Of a DNA stretch of 64,000 nucleotides, positions 36,228 to 43,205 are shown in pieces; within the stretch, counting starts at the first letter, position 1; each line of letters starts with the position of its first letter. Source of the DNA: GCA-2693325 sp036343635 (GTDB lineage: Bacteria; Latescibacterota; UBA2968; UBA8231); NCBI GenBank assembly GCA_036343635.1, contig JAYYVF010000076.1:124001-188000 (forward strand), in the 5' to 3' direction. A model generated the notes under the pieces. The model made no database searches. It was not told where the DNA came from and saw only the letters and a list, made by a program, of their open reading frames with translations. A program made the translations under genes and the position numbers.

Positions 36228-36332
36228 AGAAGGTGGACAAATTTTGCAACCGAGATAAAAGAAGAAGGTGGACAAATTTTGCAACCCAGATAACAGAAGA
36301 AGGTGGGCAAATTTTGCAACCGAGATAAAAGA
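36228..36332. repeat. three tandem 35-bp direct repeats
   Basis: Three near-identical 35-bp units run head to tail at 36228, 36263 and 36298, differing at only a few bases. Each contains GGTGGACAAATTTTGCAACC (third copy GGTGGGCA...), an imperfect palindrome centred on AAATTT. They lie in the gap between the minus-strand charged-protein gene and the plus-strand gene before mreB. They could be operator sites, since three identical palindromes in a divergent promoter region are typical of that. There are no spacers, so this is not a CRISPR. Confidence 0.85.
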
Positions 36333-36410
36333 ATCGCTGGAGAAATGCAATAAAAACCCGATAAACGTATAACCGTCAGTAATTTACGAATAATTTACTT
36401 AGGAGATTTG

Positions 36411-36590
36411 ATGTTGGCAACCGATTCAGAAACTCCAACCAATGCCGACGAGAAACGAAAGCAAACAGAAAAGCTACAGAAGTTGGTTACCGCACAGACA
36501 CAAGAAACAGCTAATTTAATAAAGTCGTGGTTAGAAAAACAAAAGACCAAATCATCTAATAATTTGGGAACAAGAAGGAAAGTTGACTAA
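36411..36590 (+). CDS. small hypothetical protein upstream of mreB
   Basis: A 59-residue charged protein with an ATG at 36411 preceded by AGGAG (36401-36405), a good ribosome site. The segment TAQTQETANLIKSWLEKQ resembles the C-terminal cytosolic tail of the flagellar MS-ring protein FliF (typically ending in ...AxLIRxWL), but the match is short. No other flagellar gene is evident here except the FlgT-like one at 43206. It ends 1 bp before the mreB ATG and is probably cotranscribed with it. Real gene likely; function unknown. Confidence 0.6.
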   Translation: MLATDSETPTNADEKRKQTEKLQKLVTAQTQETANLIKSWLEKQKTKSSNNLGTRRKVD

Positions 36591-36591
36591 C

Positions 36592-37644
36592 ATGAGAGAG
36601 TTAAGATTTTCAGCATTGGGCATATCAGGGATTTGGTCTAGGTTCTTCTCTAATGATGTAGGTATAGATCTTGGCACGGCTAATACTTTGGTTTATGTAA
36701 AAGGTGACGGCATTGTGTTGAATGAACCTTCGATTGTTGCTAGGGAAATCGCGACAAAGAAAGTTATAGCCGTCGGCAGAGAAGCCAAGGAAATGATGGG
36801 CAGAGAAAATGCTGATATGCAAATTTCCCGCCCTCTACGTGATGGCGTTATAGCAGACTTTGAAGTAACTGAGGAAATGATTCGATATTTTATCAGAAAA
36901 GTCCAGAAAAACAAATTATTTGTTCGACCAAGAATAATAGTTTCTGTTCCTTCAGGTAGCACTGAAGTCGAAAAACGTGCCGTTCGTAATTCCTGTGAAC
37001 GCGTTGGCGCCAGGGAAGTTCATCTTGTTAGTGAACCAATGGCCGCAGCTATAGGAATGAATCTTCCGGTCGAGCAAGCTGTTGGATCTATGGTAATTGA
37101 CATAGGTGGAGGAACAACAGAAATTGCCGTCATAGCCCTATCAGGTATCGTCACTCATGAATCTCTTCGTGTAGCTGGTGACGCTATGGATCAATCAATT
37201 ATCGATCATATGCGGAAAAAATACAATTTGTTAATAGGTCCACGTGGTGCAGAAGCAGTTAAATGGAAAATTGGTTCGGCTACCGAACAAGAAACGGAGT
37301 GTAATGCTCCGGTACGTGGTAGAGACATGGTAGATGGGATACCAAAAACAATCGAAGTGTCATCTTGTGAAATACGAGATGCCTTGGCAGATCCTGTCGA
37401 TAAGATAGTTGCCGGAGTAAGGCGAGTTTTAGAATCCACTCCACCTGAATTAGCTGCTGACATACTTGATCGAGGAATGATTCTTAGTGGAGGTGGCGGA
37501 AAATTAAATGGTTTACGTGAACGACTGATCCAGGGGACAAGCCTTCCGACTTATGTTGATACAAATGATCCCTTAACCGCAGTCGTTCGTGGAAATTCAA
37601 TGATTATTGAAGAGTATGATCGCTATAGAAAAGTTCTTTATTAA
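36592..37644 (+). CDS. mreB: rod shape-determining protein MreB
   Basis: Bacterial actin homologue that forms membrane-bound filaments and directs lateral cell-wall synthesis. It shows phosphate-1 GIDLGTANTLVY, the connecting region RPRIIVSVPSGST, phosphate-2 VIDIGGGTTEIAVI and the adenosine motif ILSGGGGKLNGL. About 350 residues, normal. The start is ambiguous: ATG at 36592 is 12 bases after AAGGA, whereas TTG at 36583 is closer to it. The N-terminus is about 15 residues longer than usual before the first strand. mreC follows 5 bp after the stop. It implies a rod-shaped or elongating cell. Confidence 0.97.
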   Translation: MRELRFSALGISGIWSRFFSNDVGIDLGTANTLVYVKGDGIVLNEPSIVAREIATKKVIAVGREAKEMMGRENADMQISRPLRDGVIADFEVTEEMIRYFIRKVQKNKLFVRPRIIVSVPSGSTEVEKRAVRNSCERVGAREVHLVSEPMAAAIGMNLPVEQAVGSMVIDIGGGTTEIAVIALSGIVTHESLRVAGDAMDQSIIDHMRKKYNLLIGPRGAEAVKWKIGSATEQETECNAPVRGRDMVDGIPKTIEVSSCEIRDALADPVDKIVAGVRRVLESTPPELAADILDRGMILSGGGGKLNGLRERLIQGTSLPTYVDTNDPLTAVVRGNSMIIEEYDRYRKVLY

Positions 37645-37649
37645 ATATA

Positions 37650-38432
37650 ATGTACGTTAATTTTCCTGTCGTATTTTATTCGATAATCGTAATAATTTCT
37701 GTTAGTTTATATAATCTTTCCGACCCTCAAAAAACATACCTGTCTGAACTAAGTCGCACCTATCTTTTTGCAATACCTTCGTGGTTTTTCACAGATGCCA
37801 AAAAGTATTATGAGACAGCTATTAAGCGAGACTTTCTTTCCACTCAATTGGTTGAGGCATCTTTGGAAAACATGTCTTTGCGGGAGGCCAACTTGGAAAA
37901 CATACGTTTGAAAGCCGCATTGGAATTTACTACCAACGACTTAAAAAGAAAACCCATTCCTGCCTTCGTTATTTCTAGAGATTTAGATCTTATATACGAT
38001 AGCGTTTCGATAAACGTAGGAAAAAATAATAATGTAAAAACTGACTATTGTGTTATAACTTCCAAAGGGTTAGTAGGCCACGTTAGCTCTGTGCAGAAAT
38101 TTACCTCGATAGTCAAACTCATTACCCGGTCGAGAATCAGTGGACTAATTGCCGCATCACGAACCCAGGGAATAGTCACCTGGGTTCGCGGACACACTTT
38201 CAGTCTTAAATTTGTAGATGCGGTAGGGGATGTACATGTAGGCCAAAATGTGATAACCTCTGGCCTCGGTGGTAGATTTCCGAAAGGACTTCCTATCGGA
38301 CAAATAGTGAAAGTGAAGGGCAACAAAACCTCTCCAATATTTCAAGAGGTTTTGCTTGAATCCGCTGTAGATCTGATAAATTTAGAAGAAGTTTTTGTAA
38401 TACCTGTTCTTTCTGGATCTCTTGACTTTTAA
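37650..38432 (+). CDS. mreC: rod shape-determining protein MreC
   Basis: A 260-residue bitopic membrane protein with one N-terminal helix (FPVVFYSIIVIISVSLYNL), a short coiled coil (YETAIKRDFLSTQLVEASL onward) and the two beta-barrel subdomains of MreC, with GLVGHVSSVQKFTSIVKLIT and TSGLGGRFPKGLPIGQI as diagnostic segments. It is the periplasmic scaffold linking MreB filaments to PBP2. ATG start at 37650. No mreD, mrdA or rodA follows; the next gene is HU, so the rest of the elongasome is encoded elsewhere. Confidence 0.93.
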   Translation: MYVNFPVVFYSIIVIISVSLYNLSDPQKTYLSELSRTYLFAIPSWFFTDAKKYYETAIKRDFLSTQLVEASLENMSLREANLENIRLKAALEFTTNDLKRKPIPAFVISRDLDLIYDSVSINVGKNNNVKTDYCVITSKGLVGHVSSVQKFTSIVKLITRSRISGLIAASRTQGIVTWVRGHTFSLKFVDAVGDVHVGQNVITSGLGGRFPKGLPIGQIVKVKGNKTSPIFQEVLLESAVDLINLEEVFVIPVLSGSLDF

Positions 38433-38500
38433 GTTGCTCAGCTTTAATATAAAAATTAAGACAATATATACTTCTGCTTCGATTTGTTAGGAGGGCATAT

Positions 38501-38773
38501 TTGACAAAAGCCGGCATCGTTGAACTTATATCCCGAAGTACTGGGTTGACTAGAAAAGATACGGCAGTTGTCGTCGAAGGATTTCTCGAGGCAGTTACAG
38601 ACGCCCTAGAGAGGGATATGCATGTTGAAATTCGTGGGTTTGGAACATTCAAGGTTGTTGAAAGAGCTCCACGGACAGGCAGAAATCCTCGGACTGGATC
38701 TGAGGTTAAAATCGCTGGTCGAAAGGCGCCTGTCTTTAAACCATCTAAGGAATTAAAAACTCGTATCAATTAA
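38501..38773 (+). CDS. HU/IHF family DNA-binding protein
   Basis: A 90-residue nucleoid protein of the HU/IHF family with the DNA-binding arm GRNPRTGSEVKIAGRKAPVFKPS and the signature GFGTFKV followed by RAPRTGRNPRTG. It bends DNA and dimerises. The start is a TTG at 38501, 7-8 bases after a strong AGGAGG ribosome site, so the start is well supported. It lies between mreC and a tiny ribosomal protein gene. Which branch (HU or IHF subunit) it is cannot be decided, though the EIRGFGTF pattern recalls IHF-like members. Confidence 0.95.
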   Translation: MTKAGIVELISRSTGLTRKDTAVVVEGFLEAVTDALERDMHVEIRGFGTFKVVERAPRTGRNPRTGSEVKIAGRKAPVFKPSKELKTRIN

Positions 38774-38798
38774 AACACTTTACCTGGGAGAAATGACA

Positions 38799-38894
38799 AT
38801 GCCGTGTGGAAGAAAAAGAAAACGGCATAAGATTTCTACGCATAAACGTAAAAAGCGACTGCGTAAAAATCGGCACAAGAAGAGGGATATTTAA
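38799..38894 (+). CDS. 31-residue basic ribosomal protein (AURKAIP1/COX24-type)
   Basis: A tiny 31-residue protein beginning MPCGRKRKRHKISTHKRKK and ending NRHKKRDI, almost all Lys, Arg and His. It matches the Bacteroidota/Chlorobi-type small-subunit protein that starts MPSGKKRKRHK and carries the AURKAIP1/COX24 domain; such proteins bind 16S rRNA. The ATG at 38799 is 8 bases after GGGAG (38786-38790); the ATG at 38793 is too close to that site. It lies between the HU gene and tRNA-Arg. Confidence 0.88.
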   Translation: MPCGRKRKRHKISTHKRKKRLRKNRHKKRDI

Positions 38895-38904
38895 ATTCAG
38901 CAGG

Positions 38905-38981
38905 GGGCTATTAGCTCAGCTGGATAGAGCGCCAGTCTCCGGAACTGGAGGTCCCAGGTTCGAATCCTGGATAGCTCACCA
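38905..38981 (+). tRNA. tRNA-Arg (anticodon CCG)
   Basis: The acceptor stem pairs GGGCTAT (38905-38911) with ATAGCTC (38971-38977), with an encoded CCA end. The anticodon stem CCAGT/ACTGG encloses the loop CTCCGGA, giving anticodon CCG for the CGG codon. The T-arm has GGTTCGAATCC. All cloverleaf arms are present. Confidence 0.95.
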
Positions 38982-39008
38982 TATATTTCTTGAAACCCAT
39001 GGATCTCA

Positions 39009-39086
39009 CGGGGTGTGGCGCAGCCCGGCTAGCGCGCTTCCTTGGGGTGGAAGAGGTCGCTGGTTCGAATCCAGTCATCCCGACCA
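39009..39086 (+). tRNA. tRNA-Pro (anticodon GGG)
   Basis: The acceptor stem pairs CGGGGTG with CATCCCG (one G-T pair), with encoded ACCA. The anticodon stem CTTCC/GGAAG encloses TTGGGGT, giving anticodon GGG, which reads CCC and CCU. Its 5' third (D-arm region GCGCAGCCCGGCTAGCGCG) is shared with the next tRNA. Confidence 0.95.
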
Positions 39087-39135
39087 TGGGTCGCTGAGTT
39101 GCTGCTGCAAACCGGCTTTTATATTTTGCCTGATT

Positions 39136-39213
39136 CGGGGTGTAGCGCAGCCCGGCTAGCGCGTTCGCTTCGGGAGCGAAAGGTCGTGGGTTCGAATCCC
39201 GCCACCCCGACCA
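39136..39213 (+). tRNA. tRNA-Pro (anticodon CGG)
   Basis: The acceptor stem pairs CGGGGTG with CACCCCG, with encoded ACCA. The anticodon stem TTCGC/GCGAA encloses TTCGGGA, giving anticodon CGG for the CCG codon. It is very similar to the preceding tRNA-Pro in its first 30 bases, which suggests tandem duplication. Confidence 0.95.
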
Positions 39214-39232
39214 TTTATCCCTTCTAAATGTG

Positions 39233-39264
39233 AAACGGTCATTCGAAGACGAATGACCGTTTTT
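39233..39264 (+). terminator. intrinsic terminator after the tRNA cluster
   Basis: A 13-bp perfect stem (AAACGGTCATTCG at 39233-39245 with CGAATGACCGTTT at 39250-39262), a 4-base AAGA loop, and a T tract running through 39264. Because the start of the stem is A-rich it may also act for the minus-strand channel gene. The remaining bases to 39418 contain nothing recognisable. Confidence 0.9.
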
Positions 39265-39418
39265 GCTAAAATATCAAAACGAAATTGGCATTACAACTTT
39301 TCAGGCATTGAAAAAACTGTAAGACAAACAGGACCTAAAGGTTCAATTGGAGTCCATTCTCTAATACAATAAGTGAATAAATTGATTCTATTAGATGCGA
39401 CGTTAAATCGAAAAAGGT

Positions 39419-40729
39419 TTAATCTTTATCATCAATATTGTGTAATTTCAATTCTTCCTCTCGCCGATCACTAGTAGCCTCAATGATGGATTTGAATTTG
39501 GGAAACTTCCTCAAGAGATCATCAAAACGGTCCTTATCTAAACTATAGATATTTGAATATTCACTCGCTACAACTGTAGCATTTCTCGGTTGTGCTCTTA
39601 ACAATGACGTTTCACCAAAGAAACTACCCTCACGAAGTACGGCCAGGTCATCGCCATGATCACTATCGACGATTCTTACACTTCCTTTACTAATGAAAAA
39701 CATACTGGATCCAAGATCCCCGCGTCTAACTATAAGATCGCCAGGCATGTAAATGTGAATGCTTAAATGTCGGACAACCTCTTTATGAAATGCTACACCT
39801 GCCTCCTTAAATAAAGGAACTTTCGAAAGTAGTGGTTTCCTCAAAAAAAGTGCCACCTCTGTGTGCAGAGAATCCGGAAGATCGTTAATAATTTCATCCT
39901 CTTTGTGATCCAGACGATTTTCCCAGATATATTTATAGTAATCGCGCATTCTTTTTTCGAGATGGTCGGGGATATCACGGTAGGCCAAAAAGGCATCTAT
40001 AACTGCCATCTTACGGGAAAAATCTATACGAGCAGTGTCTATATTACCGAGTAAGTTAGCAATATTGGCAATTATGTATCCGTAGGTACCAACTCCTAGA
40101 ATCATTACAAACATTGCATACATGAGTTGAATATTAGAAGTAGGAGTTATATCTCCGTAGCCAACAGTGGTCATTGTAGTTATGACCCAATAAATTGACT
40201 TCAAATAAATTGTAGCTGTGTCAAAATTTGTATTGATACCGCCTAATTTAACCCATCCACAGGCCATCCAATGAACAGCAAATACCAACAGAATAAAAAA
40301 AATGAGCATACGCACTATGCTTGGATTCAGTGTGTAATAGCCTCCCCATTTTCTTATGAGGGGTACAATCTTTGCCAATTTCAAGAGTCTAAATAGTCTA
40401 ATCATACGTAACATTTTAAAACTCTCTAACAACAATGCAGGTATCGCAGCTAAGAGGTCTATAATAAACCATGTTTTCAAATAGGAATAATTTATGCGGT
40501 TGCCATCTTCAATTGCATCGTCCTCGTCGGGTATGGGTGGAACAAGATTCACGAGGACATCAATAAAAAAGAAAAAACTGATAAACAAATCTAAACCAAA
40601 GAAGAAGCTTGATGCACTGTAATCAAAAACGAATCGAAAAGGTATTTCTATCCCAACCACGAGCGTCAACATCATTATCCACGCGTCCCAAATATCTTTG
40701 TACCTGCTATCATGAATGATATAACGCAT
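39419..40729 (-). CDS. cyclic-nucleotide-gated potassium-type channel (SthK/CNG-like)
   Basis: A 436-residue channel with a six-helix voltage-sensor/pore core and a C-terminal cyclic-nucleotide-binding domain. S4 carries spaced arginines (MLRMIRLFRLLKLAKIV, about 106-122). The pore has the selectivity filter TVGYGD (188-193). The C-linker runs to about 300. The binding domain has FGETSLL (371-377) with Glu373 and the phosphate-contacting Arg382 in PRNATVVA, so ligand binding looks intact. It resembles bacterial SthK and eukaryotic CNG/HCN channels. The gene stands alone, facing the tRNA cluster terminator. Confidence 0.9.
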   Translation of the reverse strand: MRYIIHDSRYKDIWDAWIMMLTLVVGIEIPFRFVFDYSASSFFFGLDLFISFFFFIDVLVNLVPPIPDEDDAIEDGNRINYSYLKTWFIIDLLAAIPALLLESFKMLRMIRLFRLLKLAKIVPLIRKWGGYYTLNPSIVRMLIFFILLVFAVHWMACGWVKLGGINTNFDTATIYLKSIYWVITTMTTVGYGDITPTSNIQLMYAMFVMILGVGTYGYIIANIANLLGNIDTARIDFSRKMAVIDAFLAYRDIPDHLEKRMRDYYKYIWENRLDHKEDEIINDLPDSLHTEVALFLRKPLLSKVPLFKEAGVAFHKEVVRHLSIHIYMPGDLIVRRGDLGSSMFFISKGSVRIVDSDHGDDLAVLREGSFFGETSLLRAQPRNATVVASEYSNIYSLDKDRFDDLLRKFPKFKSIIEATSDRREEELKLHNIDDKD

Positions 40730-40836
40730 AGATAATACTTTCTTATTAAATTCGTGTGCCTATTGCTATTTTTAAAAGGCGTTAGACCACTATATCAGCT
40801 TAAGGATAAAAGATAATTAAGATATCTGTCAATCTA

Positions 40837-40891
40837 ATTACTTGAAGTAATCATCATTTGGTTTCAAATTTAAATTCACGAATGAATTCGT
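40837..40891. promoter_or_regulatory. two small perfect palindromes in the channel-miaA divergent gap
   Basis: ATTACTT-G-AAGTAAT spans 40837-40851 and ACGAAT-GA-ATTCGT spans 40878-40891. They lie in the 254-bp gap between the minus-strand channel gene and miaA. They could be regulator sites, but AT-rich palindromes arise easily by chance; nothing else is visible in the gap. Confidence 0.25.
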
Positions 40892-40983
40892 TTGTACATA
40901 TTAAAAAAATTTTTTCATTTCTTTAAATAATGTACGTGCAGATATCAAGATGATTTTATGCAAAAGCTATACCGGAGAAAGCT

Positions 40984-41937
40984 TTGATATTAATATCAGG
41001 TCCGACGGCAATAGGGAAAACGGAAGTAGGGATAAGAGTGTGCCAAATGCTTGATAAAGCAGAAATTATATCGGTAGATTCTCGTCAGATTTATAGATAC
41101 ATGGACGTCGGAACAGCGAAACCATCTTTAGAAGAGTGTCAGGGGATTACTCACCATTTTCTAGACTGCCTATTTCCCACACAAAGTATAAATGCTGGAG
41201 AATTCGCAAGACGAGCTTGGATAATTATTAACGAATTGACCGTGCGTGGCGTTACTCCCGTTCTGGTTGGCGGTAGCGGGCTGTATTGGCAGGCTATAAT
41301 AGACGGATTATACGAAGAGAAATCGCACCATTACAGACATCGTGATAAGCTAAAGAAAAGACTAAAACAGTTTGGTATTAAATCTTTATACCTAGAACTT
41401 CAAAAGGTTGACCCCGTAGGCAGCGAACGGGTTTCGGAACGGGATAGCCAACGCATATTAAGGGCATTAGAAGTATTTTACGATAATGGAATATCATTAT
41501 CACAGAAATGGTTAAAAAATGAGAAGAACCGTTCCCAGCCGCTCGGACGCGGCCTTATGATCGCGATTCAACGCCCACGTCCGGTCCTTTATGGCCGGAT
41601 AAATACGCGTGTCGATAGAATGGTTAAATTAGGTCTTGTAGACGAAGTGAAAAAGCTATTATGCATGTACGAGAATATTCAAATCCCACCAATTGACACA
41701 ATAGGATATAGAGAGATAATATCTTATTTAAATGGCAGGACAGACCTAAATTCCACTATTGAACAGGTCAAACAAAATACCAGGCGGTTTGCTAAACGAC
41801 AGTTGACTTTATTGAGTAAAGATAGACGTTTTAGAAACTTGGATATTGAAACAAATGGAATAGAAGATTGTGCCAGTAGAATTGTTGAGCATTACAAGAG
41901 GTTAGATACACGTAAGTCCTTTGACAGTATTTGGTAA
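40984..41937 (+). CDS. miaA: tRNA dimethylallyltransferase
   Basis: A 317-residue enzyme that adds dimethylallyl to A37 of tRNAs reading codons starting with U. It has the P-loop ISGPTAIGKTEV (6-13 core; the usual Ser is Ile), DSRQIYRYMDVGTAKPS, GGSGLYWQAIIDGLY and the C-terminal TRRFAKRQLTLL. The start is a TTG at 40984 with GGAG (40974-40977) six bases before; the frame is closed upstream and an ATG at 40958 is out of frame. Its strand and spacing suggest it opens the long run of plus-strand genes. Confidence 0.95.
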   Translation: MILISGPTAIGKTEVGIRVCQMLDKAEIISVDSRQIYRYMDVGTAKPSLEECQGITHHFLDCLFPTQSINAGEFARRAWIIINELTVRGVTPVLVGGSGLYWQAIIDGLYEEKSHHYRHRDKLKKRLKQFGIKSLYLELQKVDPVGSERVSERDSQRILRALEVFYDNGISLSQKWLKNEKNRSQPLGRGLMIAIQRPRPVLYGRINTRVDRMVKLGLVDEVKKLLCMYENIQIPPIDTIGYREIISYLNGRTDLNSTIEQVKQNTRRFAKRQLTLLSKDRRFRNLDIETNGIEDCASRIVEHYKRLDTRKSFDSIW

Positions 41938-42014
41938 CCATGATATTTTAACACAATTGATTAACATTTAAAGCTCTTATGAAAACGCCCAACGATTTTT
42001 TTCAAGGAAACACT

Positions 42015-43205
42015 ATGCGAATCCATCGTATTATTTCCGTAAAAAAATACAACGTTCTATCCCATCAGCAATTTTTCTTAACGTTAATACTTGTAATCAA
42101 ACTTTTATTTACTGTATCGTGCGCGCAAAAAAATACTGTCGTTTCGTCTTTGTTAGACAATGCCGAATATCACTATCGACTTGGAATAAAGCAGCGCGAA
42201 AATGGGGCCATATAGCTGTCCCACAAATCGTTCAAACGTGCAAAGGATTTAAAGCATGATTTTCCGTTAGCTAACGTGGGTTTAGCTCTTGTTTCCATAG
42301 CCAATAGTGAATTCAAGTCAGCTAATAATTTTATCGTGCTAGCAAAAAGGCAGGATAGACGATGCGTTCAGGCCTACATAGCAGAGGGGAGGCTTATCGT
42401 AAAGAGGGGATTAAAATTAAACCTAGCACCCGACCTCTGGATAGACGATTCCCTAAAATCTTTTCACCAAGCCCTGGAAATTAACAACGAAAATTCTGAA
42501 GCACTTTACTACATGGGGAATGCCTATTTAAGTTCTGGTAATCTGGAAGACTCACAAAACACTTTTAAAATCATACTAAACTCTAACGATCAACATTGGA
42601 CAAAACGTGCCCGCAAGCGCCTAAAATTTGTACAAGAAATAGTACGCCTTGCGCCTGGAAGCTTAATGGGCAAACAGATCGGTTTTAAGGAAACAGTTAC
42701 TCGTGCCGAAATGGCGGTCCTGCTTGTAGAAGAGTTAAAGATTACTGAAATTCTCCCTAGAACAAAGGTCTCTTCCGTTATTAATAATAAAATTATGTCC
42801 GCTGAACATCAGAACTATTCAATTGATTCACAACATTGGGCCAGCGGATGGGTAGACATGATTCTCGAATTAGGCGTACCAGGACTAGGTCTATTTCCTG
42901 ATGGTAATTTTTATCACGAAGACCGGTTAACCCGAGTACAATGCTCGCTAATCATTTCATTTCTAATGGAACACCTTTCAGCCAATAAGGTGGGATTTCA
43001 AAAATATATAGGGACAAAATCTACTTTCCCCGACCTTAAATCTAATCACTATGCCTATGCCGCAGCTTCTCTAGCCGTAGACCTAGGCCTCCTTCAACTT
43101 GAAGATATCCGTACTGGCAACTTTGATCCCTTTGGCACTATTAGTGGTATAGAAGCTTTAAATATAATTCGTAGACTTCAAGATTCATTCAGAATGGAGT
43201 TTTGA
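42015..43205 (+). pseudogene. TPR-SLH domain lipoprotein gene broken by one in-frame amber codon
   Basis: The reading frame from the ATG at 42015 (AAGGA 6 bases before) encodes a lipoprotein signal with lipobox FTVSC, then enters a TPR unit (AEYHYRLGIKQRENGAI). It meets TAG at 42213-42215, and the same frame continues without another stop to 43205. The bases after the stop complete the TPR (LSHKSFKRAKDLKHDF), with the stop at a variable surface position. Further TPRs follow, then SLH-like domains (LFPDGNFYHEDRLTRVQCS; FPDLKSNHYAYAAASLAVD). The break is therefore a single nonsense change, a read-through site or a base-call error. Restart at the GTG at 42276 is possible. An intact protein would have about 396 residues. 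Confidence 0.8.

Noticed and set aside
36228..36332. 35-bp repeats as a CRISPR array
   Set aside because: Units abut directly without spacers, there are only three, and no cas genes are in the window.
39300..39360. A tRNA-like fragment (AGGTTCAATTGGAGTCC) after the tRNA cluster
   Set aside because: It does not form a T-arm followed by an acceptor stem and shows no match to the neighbouring tRNAs.
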